Assembly (NCBI GenBank): GCA_003184365.1
Contig: NKYR01000056.1
Coordinates: forward strand, 1 to 64,000
Direction: 5' to 3'
DNA: 64,000 nt
From: Evernia prunastri
Taxonomy: Eukaryota > Ascomycota > Lecanoromycetes > Lecanorales > Parmeliaceae
The position numbers and the translations under genes were made by a program. The notes beneath the pieces are model-generated. The model was not told the DNA's origin, did no database searches, and saw nothing but the letters and a program-made list of their open reading frames with translations. Below, piece by piece: positions 46,084 through 57,698 of the stretch; within the stretch, counting starts at the first letter, position 1; every line of letters begins with the position of its first letter.

Positions 46084-46306
46084 TGTTACGGACGTACCCT
46101 AGGTGTCAGGCACATAGGGAGTGTTTATGGCTATGTGTCTAGCACATAGGATGTTTATTGGTTATTGACACATTCCCATTGACACATAGGCTAGCGGGGA
46201 TTCTTCCTAGTATTTAAGCGCTCTTCTTCTGTACATATTTCCTCCATATCTAGTTGTCTTATTCAATTTACCCCCATTAGACTTGACTCTGGGCACGGTT
46301 CTGACA
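46084..46306 (+). mobile_element. Solo LTR (copy A) with 5-bp target duplication
   Basis: 223 bp starting TGTTACGGACGTACCC and ending GGGCACGGTTCTGACA, the TG...CA ends of a retroelement LTR. It is flanked by identical AGTAA at 46079-46083 and 46307-46311, a perfect 5-bp target-site duplication, so this is a solo LTR left after recombination. Inside it is a 21-24 bp block (CACATAGGGAGTG... / CACATAGGATG...) that partly repeats itself. Confidence 0.88.
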
Positions 46307-46455
46307 AGTAATATCGTTGAGAAACGCTTTAGAATTCTACAGAATTATTATAAATATAAGCTTCTGAAGTACTTGCAAAAGCGTTTTATAATCTATCTGA
46401 ATAAGCTGCAGTATTATCTCTTTAATATATTTAACGTCGTTATTAATAAGATAGT

Positions 46456-46678
46456 TGTCAGAACCGTGCCCAGAGTCAAGTCTAATGGGGGTAAATTGAA
46501 TAAGACAACTAGATAAGGAGGAAATATGTACAGAAGAAGAGCGCTTAAATACTAGGAAGAATCCCCGCTAGCCTATGTGTCAATGGGAATGTGTCAATAA
46601 CCAATAAACACTCTATGTGCTAGACACATAGCCATAAACACTCCCTATGTGCCTGACACCTAGGGTACGTCCGTAACA
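46456..46678 (-). mobile_element. LTR copy B, inverted
   Basis: Reverse complement of copy A over its full 223 bp (TGTCAGAACC...CCGTAACA) with a few differences. It shares its variants (AGAGTGTTT, CCTCCTTATC) with copy C rather than A. Forms the left arm of the palindrome with copy C. Confidence 0.88.
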
Positions 46679-46973
46679 CTACCCCCCCCCTCAGGCAAGC
46701 GATGCCCCAGCGCTGTAGATTGGCCTGCGAGTCGTCTGCGAGCAGAAAGGATAAAAATAGTGGCGAGACCCCGGAGATTTCGGAGACGGCGGGGCCGCTT
46801 TGACTTGGCAACAGCGTTGTGCGGCCCTGGGTTCTCCGGATATTTGTTGTGATAGTCATTGACTACNTCCGAAATCTCCGGGGTCTCGCCACTATTTTTA
46901 TCCTTTCTGCTCGCAGACGACTCGCAGGCCAATCTACAGCGCTGGGGCATCGCTTGCCTGAGGGGGGGGGTAG

Positions 46974-47196
46974 TGTTACGGACGTACCCTAGGTGTCAGG
47001 CACATAGGGAGTGTTTATGGCTATGTGTCTAGCACATAGAGTGTTTATTGGTTATTGACACATTCCCATTGACACATAGGCTAGCGGGGATTCTTCCTAG
47101 TATTTAAGCGCTCTTCTTCTGTACATATTTCCTCCTTATCTAGTTGTCTTATTCAATTTACCCCCATTAGACTTGACTCTGGGCACGGTTCTGACA
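46974..47196 (+). mobile_element. LTR copy C
   Basis: 223 bp in the same orientation as copy A and essentially identical to the inverse of copy B. It is followed directly by AT-rich, stop-filled sequence to about 48100, likely the mutated interior of the element. No primer-binding site is recognisable after its CA end. Confidence 0.88.
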
Positions 47197-48150
47197 ACGA
47201 GAAGAAGTTTAAATTATTTATAATCTCTCGAATTCGTTTAAAAGTATAGAAATAATAAAAGTATCGAATAAACTTCTTGAAGAAATTCTTCGAAAGTAAG
47301 ATATTATCGAAGTATAATTGAAGTGAGATCGACGTATATCAAAATCTGCTGAGAGTCTAAATTCTCGCTATATTAAACATCTAGAGATTAATTCTATCGA
47401 CATTATCTTCGATTTTTTGCAAGAGATTTCAACATTTACTATTACTCTTCTAGCTCTTTTTAATAGAGACGTTTAGAAATAAATAGCTTAGCTGAAAAAG
47501 TCTTCTACACACGCTACTTTCGTTAAACAATATCTTATCTTTCGAATCGAGCTATAGAATTTAATTAAGTAGAGATTAGATCTACAGAAGCAAGCAATGA
47601 CGATTAGATATAATTAAGACGTAACTCAAGCTACTCATCACGTTAATAACTTAATAATGCTATTTTAAAAGAATATCGATAAGTTGAAAGCACGTTGAAG
47701 AGAATCGTTTCGAATAGAAGTCTATAACGAAGCTTATAATCTCTTCTTCGTTCTTCAATAGCTTAGCGATAAGATTATTCGAGACACGTATTATGAAAAT
47801 CACTTGAAAACCTTCAAATCACGTATCGACTATCTTATTGACTTCATTTTGAATCTAATCTTATTTTCTTTTCAAATTATTCGAAGACGTCGCAAAAAGC
47901 TCTCTGCGTCCGATACTTTCTAAACTCGAATTCGATACTTTGAAATTTTATTCGATGTGTTACGAGTATTACGAGTTTGAGATTTCTTACAGCAAAGTAT
48001 AATATTTCTTATGTAAGATTTTAATTCTTACGAGAAAGAATACGATTTTTTTCAAAAAATCCAAGTTTTTTTCAAGAAGTTCGAATTGTTTTGATATGAT
48101 ATGAAATACGAGGAAGCAATTACTTTGCTTACGCTATATGCTTGCTTGCT

Positions 48151-49365
48151 TATATGCTTATCATAGACTTCTATATATAGCTTTAATTTTATGTCGCGAA
48201 GGCTTCGATCTCCTTGATTAATAATAGTCGACAGCTACATCGATAGCTGCAACCGAAGCCTTCTTCAGACTAGCCTATATAGTTTAACGGGCTTGACCTG
48301 GAAGAAGTTATCCTCTGCCAAAGCCTTCCGAATAATCTATATCTTCTTCCACCTACACGAGTGCATAGATACCATCAGATTTCTTCCAGCACATGTATGC
48401 AAAATTGTACGAGCAAAGGAGGTAGGTGTCTAAGTGTCTAGGTATCTGCCTTAGGTATCTCGGTATCTACTTAGGGAGCTTTCAGCTAGGTAGTTCAGTC
48501 GATTAAAGTCGACGCTTCCGGAGATACTGCCGAAGAAGCTTTCATGCACCACCATCAGCGCCCACCTTCTCCTGTCTCCGCTTCTCCCACTTTAGAGCAG
48601 AGCGGCGACAGCGTCCGACATGAGCGGGATATGCTGTACTCTCCGTACTCTCCTCCTGTCATTAATTTATATCATGTTGAAACACTACAAGCGCCCTTTG
48701 CAAGTCCGAAGCTATCCTTGTCATGCAATCCATAGCGTAGAACCTTGTGCCCCGCCTGATCACTTGCTTCACAACTCGACCACGCGCCTCATGTTGCAAA
48801 TTAACATTCAACATTATTACTCTGACGCGCATGAATATGTTCAACCATGCCTGCGTCGGTATTGTTCAAGCCGCTAATTTGGGGTATCTTTTGGAAACAG
48901 TCAAAAGAACATGGAAGCATGACTAAATACATTGTGTGCGTCAAGAATTACACCAGTAAGTAGTATTGGTCACACGAAGAGTAACTTGCCCCCATCTTCA
49001 TGTTCATCATCAAACCACACCTCGTATATCGTCTTACGCCGAATTGTTGGGGTATCGAAAAAACAATGCTCGCGGAATAATTGTCATTCTAAGACAAGTA
49101 GAATCGGCTAGAAGCACACCGCTCCACCAACTTTTGAAGACAGAATTGTACATCAAGGACTTGATGCTTTCCTCGGCCTTGCTTGGCGTCTTCCTTCATC
49201 AGAGTTCTAGAATTCGGCAAGATTTGCTGATGGCACAGGCTTTGGAGACGGGACGTTGGGCCGTGGGCCAAGGCGATTTATCGTAGACGTCGTAATGCGG
49301 TTTGGGGTATCATGGGGGAAAAAAAAGAGAAAAAAAAAACGGATCGAGGCGGCAGATGGTACATC
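48151..49365. other. Intergenic, 3' of the CP2 gene
   Basis: No supported gene. A 10-bp inverted repeat (GAAGGCTTCG near 48196 and CGAAGCCTTC near 48250) brackets a smaller stem. GTATCTAG/GGTAGGT-type short repeats lie at 48420-48500. An A-rich run at 49320-49338 precedes the CP2 stop. Confidence 0.4.
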
Positions 49366-52076
49366 TTAGAATGAAAGCCTCATTTCCAGATCCCCATTGC
49401 TGGCACTCTTCGTAGGTGTTTGGGTAGCTTTGGGTGTACTCGCACCAGAGCCTGCTTCCTGCTTGAAGTCGGCGCTGGGGTTCACTTCGGCAAATTCAAC
49501 AATCATGTCCTGACCCTCTGGAAGTTCTCGAACAACCTCATCATCGACCATGATCTTGAGTCCTCTTGGGTTGACTCTCAGTGTCCGTGTGACATGGCCA
49601 GGGTCGACTCCACACTTCATGGCGATGCTCGCGTTGAGGTCTTTGACAGTCCTTTCCATCAGGTAGACTGCCCTGTAGTAATCCTCTCCAGGACTTTCAC
49701 CAGGTACTTTGATTAAAACGTAAAAGCAAGCTATAGGCCTAATCGGCTTTTCTGCCGGAGCTTTGTAGGAGGGATCAACTTCAAACGCTTCAATCCAGTT
49801 CGACATCGACTCATCAGTGTGCCCTTTTGGCACCTTGATTGCTGTGTTCGAAGAAGGGAACCCGGAGAAGTTCGTGTTTGGAAACTGGTCATTGACAAGT
49901 TGTTGTTCCCACTCGTTTGGCGGCTGCTGGTTTGGGTTGAAGGGTGCAGGCTTTTGAAAGCTTGACGGTTCACAAGACCGCGAATCGGATGGCATAGATC
50001 GCGAACTCGGCGAAGGCGAAGCTATGTAAGAATTAGTTGGTGTCGACTCGCTGAGAGCTTTGCGGTCCCATGACGTTTTGCGACCAGATTGGGTAACTTT
50101 GGTCAAGTCCATGGGCTCTCCCGGTAAGGAAACTGGGAAGCGATCCGGATCATCTTGTTCATACCCTTTCAGATAGAGTACGCTAACTGGACGGGTCGAT
50201 GTGAACATGTCTTGCATTGTCGCAAGCTTCATGTGAAGGTCTTCCTCGACAGGGGGCCGACCATTAGATCCCTGGGATGAGACAGACCACGTCCTTTTGT
50301 GCTTTTGAACTTTGCCAGGTCGATGACTGCCACCTTTGTCGGCACCACTCCTTTTACGCTTTCCAACGTCTTTCACCCCATTCTCAACCTGAGCAATCTG
50401 CTGATTTAGCTTATCAATAGTCTTCTTGATATGCGCCACATCATTCGAAAGCTTTCTCTCTGCGCCGTGATCCCGGAAAAGCTTGACTTTGCAGAAGCAA
50501 ACTTCCGCGGTGGGGGCAGGGGGCGAATCCGGAGTTCCAGAAGAAATGATTTCGGTTTTTGCACATAGGCGGACCGGAATGCCTTTGACACCCTTTGAAT
50601 GGCTGAAATCGGTCGACAAGAAATTGAAGCGAACGGCTACGGAGCAGTCTGCGCTACTTGAGCCTGCTGATGGAGTCCAGGTCACGGAAAAACAGTCGAA
50701 CGATGCCGTCTCCAACTCGACACGCGGTCGCTTGGTTTCCTCATCACCTCCTTGATTTGGATCAACGTACTCAACTGCTTGGAGCTTTCCTCCTCTCAGG
50801 TGAGATTCGGCCAAACCTCGTCCTTCCTTCCACAGTTGCCAGCATGCCGAAGGTCGCTGTCTTTGCTGCTCATCTTCAAATGATATGCGGATGACAGATC
50901 GATATTTGATCGGGCCAGCTGCAGGGCCGAGACCCATGCTATCACTTATGGACACCACATATGCTTGGCCCTTATTGAGATATGTGACGGGGATTTCGTC
51001 GGAGTCCTTGATCATTGCTGTAGGCGCGTTGAGCGTGACACGGTAACGAAAACTGAAAACAATTGAAACGTCAGTCGACGCATGAAAATGGGAATCGACT
51101 TACTTACCTTTCCATTGCTGGCGCGGAATGCGCTTGCACGTTGTCCGAGTGTCTTAGCGGATATCCCCTGAACGTTGACTCCCTAGGTAACTCCTGATCG
51201 ATAATTGTTCTTTGAGCGGGCATAACGTGATTAGGGTGATCCATCGTGTCGTACGCAGCGTCCTGGTGTAGGAAGGAACTAGGCGCGTATGATTGTTGCG
51301 GTGTAAACCGGCTGGGGTTCTGAAACGGTTGCGAATGGAGAAGATGGGTATGGAAACCGTGCATGTCTATTGCGGCTGTTGTATCGCTTTGTCCCGCGCA
51401 ATTCGAGACCGAGAGAGGAGTCCCCAACTGGAACCCCATCCCTGGAGTGTGCAGGTCACCTGCTTGATTGTTGTGGAAGATATTGTTCGTGACGCCAGGA
51501 GTCGAAGCGAAGTCGCTGGAGTGGTTATTTGCAAAGGAAGCGAATGCAAAGGAATTGGTATCGAGGATGGACGGTGTGAACCTCCAGTGATCGGGCTCGG
51601 CAAAGCCTGAGTCTTGGTCTTTATTCGTATCTTGATCGCCGAATTGTCTGGAGTCGAAGACAACAAACAGGATGTTAGTCGTCTAGTCCATAAGGTAATG
51701 AAAAGAACAGGCCCAACGGTAAGAACAAGGACACGATACTCGAGAGACTCCAAAAGAAAAGGGTGCTTTCTGCCGCTGGAACGAACGAGTGAGATCGATC
51801 ATCGCACCTCTGATCCATTGTGTGGTCCATTGATGTGCTCGTGAGCGAGGTTGAGATGTCTCTAGTAGACTCTGACGATGCTGCCGAGGAGGATGTCGTG
51901 GCGGGCCCTACATGAGGGAAGCTTTGTTTGAATGCAGCATAGAGCTCATTGGCAGGTTTCTGTGAGTTCTTGCTATGAATGGTTAGGAGAGTCAGTACGA
52001 ACCAGATAAGGCGAAGGATGACATTGAGAGGCTGAAGATGAGTGAGTGGTCAGGGTACACACCGGTTGCGAAACAT
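49366..52076 (-). CDS. CP2/grainyhead-family transcription factor
   Basis: Four exons: 52076-52063, 51972-51808, 51647-51108 and 51052-49366, giving 801 aa. Intron 2 (160 nt) ends with an ideal GACTAAC branch. The product starts MFRNRKNSQKPANELYAAFK. Residues about 60-235 are Ser/Thr/Gln/His-rich, with PDHWRFTPSILDTNSFAF and QAGDLHTPGMG, which recur in fungal CP2 proteins. The DNA-binding domain begins at FRYRVTLNAPTAM and has IPVTYLNKGQAYVVSI, IRISFEDEQQRQRPSACW and WTPSAGSSSADCSVAVRF, matching the immunoglobulin-like CP2 fold. A basic KRKRSGADKGG segment follows; the C-terminal region (about 640-760) looks like a ubiquitin-like dimerisation domain. Family members regulate cell-wall and surface genes in fungi and epidermal genes in animals. 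It is the head of a 3.5-kb gene-free upstream region. Confidence 0.93.
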
Positions 52077-52112
52077 GGCGTTCTTATTAGAAGTTCATAT
52101 GGAAGAAGGAGA

Positions 52113-52142
52113 AGGAGAAGAAGAAGAAGAAGAAGAAGAAGA
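52113..52142. repeat. (GAA)n microsatellite
   Basis: About ten near-perfect GAA/AAG triplets just upstream of the CP2 start codon (minus strand reads TTC repeats in the 5' leader). Confidence 0.9.
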
Positions 52143-52671
52143 AGTGGCTGTGCTGGATGCTTTTAAGTATATGCAGGTCGTATGCAGCGGAAAGATATGA
52201 GAAGGTAGGGTTCAATTTATGGAAAGGTACGGTAAGGACAAGGTATTTAGAAGCAAGTGGGAAACCCAAGAGAGAGAGAGTTCGATAGGCCCAGGTAGTG
52301 AAGCGTACTTTAGTAGTAGCAATAGTAGTAGTAGTAGTAGGAGTAGTAGTAATGGTAGTACCGTAGTAGTATATGCTTTGGATTGTGGAAAGGGTGCGTG
52401 ATAGAAGTAATTATACTCGTATTGTATCTAATAACGTCACTTTAGAAGAAGCGACGAGGGCTAGTGGAAGTAGCAAACAGTAGCGATGATAAAATAATAA
52501 TAATAATAGAATAATTCATGCGTGCTTGCTCCATCAGAACGCGTGCCTTGAGGTTTGACCTGAAGCGTGGACATGGACATGGGCATGGGCATTGGCATTG
52601 GCATGGGCATTATGACAAACTCCCGAGCGTCAAGGGTCAGGTTAGGTTACGAGTACAGCAAAGAGCAATAA

Positions 52672-52700
52672 GGTAAGGTAAGGTAAGGTAAGGTAAGGTC
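52672..52700. repeat. (AGGTA)n pentanucleotide repeat, about six units
   Basis: Perfect tandem GGTAA/AGGTA units followed within a few bases by an (AAT)n tract. Confidence 0.9.
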
Positions 52701-55574
52701 TCATAATAATAATAATAATGAATGGAAGAGCCTGGATGGTGTGGGTCTACGTATGATACCTGATACCTACCTACCTACCTAGCTAAGCTAAAGAAGCAAA
52801 AAAAGCAAAAAGAAGCAAAGGAACAAAGGCTAAGCAAATTAATTGAAACCAAGCTTGCAGGGTCTTGCGCCACAAGGGTCCAGAGGGTAGCCACTCGAGC
52901 CACTCGAGCCACTCTCCTTCAGCGCTAAAATAACGGAGAGAGAAAAGTCTCCAGCGTTAGCATTATTTACGAGTAACAATAATGGCATATCAATTATTAT
53001 TATTATTAAATCTTCTAATTCTAATTCATGTAGATCGCAGCATCGCGAAGCTTCCTTTCGCTTAGTGGGGGCTTCTTTTGACTTTGGAACCAAGCATTTT
53101 CCCTTGCTGCTTCTGTCTCGACTGTGGCTTTCGCCCAACCCCTGCAGCAAAAAACCGTTCATCTTTTCCTTCTCGGGCCTGCAAATCTCTCGCTTAATAT
53201 TGCAAAGCCATATTTCCGTGTCTCCGTGACGACGCTCCCCTCCAAGTCATGTGGCGCTTCTTTGCAAATCCCTCGTCCTCAGCCACACTTCTCCTCGCGG
53301 ATAAACAGCAAAGGGTCCGAGATGAGGCGCTTGATATTGATGATGTGGCAGTACGGACTAAAAGGTACGGAGTGAATCGTAGGGTGAAGCGGACGGACCA
53401 CCTCAATGGATTAGTCTCTCTTTCTGTATCCGCGGATCCGATGGTACTTTAATACTACCTTACCTACCTAGTATTGGCAATACTCCTTTTCAAATTTGCC
53501 AAGCGTCCGTACATTCGCAGAGCCGATGTACCTACAGAATAAAATAAAAACAACGCCTTACAGACAGACTCAGAATTACATGATCACTTCACTACACTGG
53601 CGCTGTTCACCCCACCCAACTCCCAAGCGAGATGAGGTGAGCCAAATGCGTGCACTACCCGGAAGATTCCCATACCCTTTTGCATGGCAAATAAGGCATC
53701 GATATAAAAGTGGATTCGATGTCGGTGTCGGCGCATCCAGACAGCACAGGCCAATGGGATAGACCCAACCCTCCAAGTACCCCCGAAGCTGCAGAGAATC
53801 AAATTTCCGGTTGTTGTTGCATCATGTAGCCGTGGGGGTCAATGATCGAGTACGGGTTTTACTACGTATCGCGCTCTTGTTTGCCTTCGACTTATAGGAT
53901 TCTCACTCAAAGGAAGCTCCAGTGAGGATGAACTGCCGATCGTGCTGTTTTTGCGGGAGATTCCTTGGCGAAGCAGTCTCAGCCACACTCCGCGTCGTCT
54001 TCTTCTTCCCGATTGGAGGAAGATGCGGGAGAACACTTGCACAGCCACAGTACTCTTTTCGTGGTTAAAAAGATCTAGAGCAGAAGATGATCATCTTGTG
54101 AGAGAAAGCACGGTAGACGTATGGTGAGAAGTGACGAAGGATGATCACGAGGCTTACCAGGCTATCGAGGTCGAGATTCTCCAATGCACCGCTGCCTCAG
54201 CAGTCTCCACTAAAATAAATATTATTGGTTACCAAGTCCTTCAAACCAGAGACGAATCGCAGCATCGTATCACGGTCCTTCCTCAAGCTGTTGTTTAATT
54301 CGCGAGGAGCCATGCATCCTATCCAAGGGTAGCAATCTAGCATTTTCAATCACGATATAATAGTAGTATATAGTAGTACCTGTTTTATGGTTGCTAAACG
54401 GTAAGAGCTAACTTATAGTAAAAATCATGTACACTCAGTGTAGGAAGAGAAAGAACGACGAACATTCAAAGCGTTAGCATGACTGAAAGCCCCGCCAAGA
54501 TATTCTGATATAGCAAATAGGCGTCAAGCTCGCGCTTCTTCAATTGTACCGTCGCAAATAGTTGCCATGTATTGCTGACTGGAATTACCTAGACGGAAGT
54601 AGGTACCGAAAGACACAGGCATCGAGCACAATGCAACAACACAACCGCTCATAGGGACGAATCCGTCGTGAGCCTCGAGCCTCGAGTTTTCGGATTCTCT
54701 CGGATCGCCATGACATCGTACTCCAGATACGAAATCGCTTAGAGGCATTCAACGTCCGTGTTGTGCGACTCACTCCGTGGCTTTCGCTACTCAGGATGCA
54801 ATCATGTCGGACTCAACTCTTCTAACCTTTTACTTTGATATTTCGCCTGGTCTACCACAATATGCCCATACGCTATTGTAGGTTTGGGCTTGCATTGCAC
54901 TGAGTTCTTGCCGCTGAACAAATATTCTCGCAGATTTAGAGTATGGCGAAACGCTGAGCTGTTCATCAAAGAGGGCGAGAAGGTGATTAGAACGGACAGA
55001 AGAGAATAGGCAGTCAAAGCAACCAGCAGCAGCAAATGCAGAGACGCGTCGCGTTGCTACGTACGCAATGCGATGGAAGAAGCACCTCACGGATCATTCA
55101 GCCCACAGATCGCAGTGCAACGGGGAAGGTCCACCTGATATTCTCACTGGCTTCAACTATAATATCAATGTGGAGGGTGATACCGAAGCAATGCTGCAAA
55201 TTAATATGGGAAACGAGAAATGGGTGAGATAGAAGCACCCGAGACAGCATATATATTTGTATGACTCTATATTAAAAGGGGTAGAGCTTTGAGTAAGACT
55301 AATTTATACTGTAAGACTTGGTATTTAGAGGAGAGCAAATCTGTGAATTAAAGTTGCTAATTAGCGCGGCAGGCGCTCTTTACTCGATGTAGGTAGATTA
55401 ATCGTCATTCAAGTGGAAGAGTTCAGGTAAAGTAGGGTAGTGAAGACTGAAGACTGAAGACTGAAGCCATTGACCATCGCAACTTGTCCTACAGCCCCAC
55501 CCCCAAGACGTCTCACCCCGCACTTCTACCCTAGTCAGTACCTCCAGACGGAGATCAACCTCCAGTCTGTCAAC

Positions 55575-57347
55575 ATGACTTCGTCCTCCTCCGGAGATCT
55601 TCCTTCAAGCGGAGCCAAAGCATCGCCGGCGCCGTCCCCCGCGACTTCTATCGCATCGACCGCAGATACTACTACGACGTCAAGACCTGATGCATATGTG
55701 TCCGACAAATCTGATGACAGTTCAAAGTTGAAGACTCTGTTGAGCATACTGAGAAAGTGAGTCCGAAGAATAGGTGTTTGGGCTTGCACCATGGCCCGTC
55801 GTCGATCCAGTAGACAGACTAGGTCTCTACGGTATCTTACAGTCACTCACATCTCCCCATAGATTCATCGGCGTGTCAGATATCGCCTCAGTCAGGTTTT
55901 CTTTACCAGCCCAACTTCTCGAACCCACCCCCAACCTTGGTACGAAGGCTGCTGTAAATTACCGACCTAGCCATGGGTCACTTGTGACGACGTCTGCTGA
56001 TGCGATTCTCAGAATATTGGAATTACTTAGATCGGCCCGAGACATTTGTAGCGTATGCTGCTGCCTCCGTGGTGCTTCCGGTACCTGCTGACACCCCTAT
56101 GCAGCATCGGCGATTCGCACGATGGTCTTGGTCGAATGCTCGAGGTGCTCCGCTTCTGGTTCACAAAAGACTTGGTACGTGTTCGGTGTTATACATCTTG
56201 GAATAGCGAGAGCCTCACTGAGTGCATAGAAATACGTCAAAGGGAAGCCATGCAAGCCGTACAACTCTACCCTGGGAGAGTTCTTTCGGGTACGTGAAGC
56301 CTCTCAAGCCTACACTGCAGCACTCGATGACCTGGTCGTCAGTGCAACTGGGAGGTCGAAGATAGCGCTCCTCCAATTCTCGGCGAGACACACAAAGAGT
56401 CCGCTACACATCGTGTCGACACCAAGAACAAGCAAATCAGAGTATCATATATCACCGAGCAGACTTCGCATCATCCTCCTGTATCCGCATTCTTTGTCGA
56501 TTGCCCCGTCAAAGGTATCAGCGCCCGCGGGTTCGATCAGCTAAGCGCCAAATTCACAGGGACTAGTATACGAGTCACACCAGGAGCACATAATCTGGGC
56601 ATATTCATCAACCTGAAAAACCGAGACGATGAGGAGTATCAGCTGACTCATCCAATCGCGCACCTTGGGGGTATGCTTCGAGGCTCTTTGTCCGTTACAG
56701 TCGCGGACAGCTGCTTCTTGACGTGCCGCAAAACCAAAATCAAAGTCATCCTCCATTACCTCGAGGAGAATTGGTTGGGCAAGACACAGAACAAGGTCAA
56801 CGGCGTCGTATATACCTACGATCCTGAGAACGACAGTAAGACGCGCATCAAAGACGTCCCTGAAAAAGATGTTCTGGCAAGACTTGAAGGCTGTTGGCAT
56901 GACCAAATATTCTACACGTTACAAGGCTCAAAGGTAAAGTGCCCCTTCTTCCGAACCTTTTGAAACCAGAAGTCTGATCATCTAATTTTATGTTAGGATT
57001 CTTCCGTCTTGTTGGACCTCAGACCACTTTTCCCTACCGCCAAAATCATTCCCCCTGTCGACCAACAACTTCCAAATGAATCTCAGCGTTTCTGGGCTGC
57101 CGTCACAAGTGCGATAAAGAGCAAACAATATACTGAAGCGACCAGGCTCAAGCAAGAGATCGAAGAACGGCAACGTGACAAGGCCACCCAAAGGAAAGAG
57201 AAGAACGAAGAGTGGAAGCCAAGGTTCTTCACCGATGCTGTTACTGCCAATGGGAAGCCCGACCTGACTGAGGATGGGAAGAGAGCTCTCCAGGGACTGC
57301 AAGCCGAGGAGTATGGCCTGCAGGATAGTGAGGTTACTGGTGCATAA
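55575..57347 (+). CDS. KES1-like: Oxysterol-binding protein homologue (Osh/Kes1 type)
   Basis: Seven exons: 55575-55756, 55863-55939, 56013-56052, 56105-56174, 56230-56289, 56343-56933, 56997-57347, giving 456 aa. A Ser/Ala/Thr-rich N-terminal leader (about 60 residues) precedes the sterol-binding domain. The lid and core begin at LKTLLSILRKFIGVSDIASV and have LEYWNYLDRPETFVA and GKPCKPYNSTLGEFFR. The fingerprint EQTSHHPPVS lies at residues 182-191, and DVLARLEGCWHDQIFY and ESQRFWAAVTSAIKSKQY follow. The C-terminal helix EIEERQRDKATQRKEK with EEWKPRFF is also typical. There is no PH or ankyrin domain, so it is a short, Kes1/Osh4-like transporter that exchanges sterol and PI4P between membranes. 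All introns are 50-110 nt with standard sites. Confidence 0.96.
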
Positions 57348-57698
57348 TGTATGATGACTTCGAGAAGCGTTGTTTCCCTGGATTATGGATTTGAGCATGC
57401 ATCGTCACGTCTCGTGGAACCGTTCCACACTCTTTGCGGGTTGAAATGGGAAAGGTTCAAGGCGCAAGTCCAGCGGGTTTTTGGGGTGCATATACAATCT
57501 AGATCCGGATACCTAGATCCTTATTTTTGCTGCGATCCCGCTAATCGTTAGATACACCTATCTCCGCTTTAATAGTAAGGGAGCACTCCACGCATGTGGA
57601 ACAGCTGACGTCGACCGATAGATAAGCGCCGGGGCTAAGCTATATGTCATGGCGCTGGCCCGCATTGTGCCACAATGCTCGATATCTGCTGCCTCTGG
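57348..57698. other. Intergenic between convergent OSBP and LACTB2-like genes
   Basis: Holds the 3' ends of both genes. Nothing else recognised. Confidence 0.4.

Larger units (their letters stand above)
46456..47196. repeat. Large palindrome: two ~330-bp arms around an 81-bp centre with one N
   Basis: 46456-46785 is matched in inverse orientation by 46867-47196. Each arm consists of an LTR plus about 107 bp of GC-rich sequence including an 8-9 bp C/G run and AAGCGATGCCCCAGCGCTG-like text. The centre, 46786-46866, is unique and ends with the only ambiguous base in the window. Either a genuine inverted duplication or an assembly product. Confidence 0.85.
45840..48150. mobile_element. AT-rich, probably RIP-mutated LTR-retroelement island
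   Basis: A sharp AT-rich island with TpA-rich, stop-ridden sequence in all frames (especially 47197-48100), containing three 223-bp LTRs (features below) and one short GC-rich block. The TA bias and loss of any coding frame fit repeat-induced point mutation of a retroelement. No reverse transcriptase motif can be read. The element superfamily cannot be assigned. Confidence 0.75.
52077..55574. promoter_or_regulatory. Long shared upstream region of CP2 and OSBP genes, dense in microsatellites
   Basis: 3.5 kb between divergent starts without a convincing gene. It contains, in order: (GAA)n at about 52113-52142, (TAG)n at 52313-52342, (ATA)n near 52490-52510, GGCATT/GGCATG units near 52575-52610, (AGGTA)n at 52672-52700, (AATAAT)n near 52704-52721, (CTAC)n near 52765-52782, and CGAGCCACT x3 near 52890-52915. 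Frames at 52839-55227 lack support. Probably UTRs with long regulatory sequence; an unspliced transcript or uORFs cannot be excluded. Confidence 0.5.

Noticed and set aside
46620..46950. Frames across the palindrome
   Set aside because: They run through LTR and inverted-arm sequence and one includes the ambiguous base.
52300..52720. Regular short repeats as a CRISPR-like array
   Set aside because: They are 3-6 bp microsatellites without spacers, in a eukaryotic genome.
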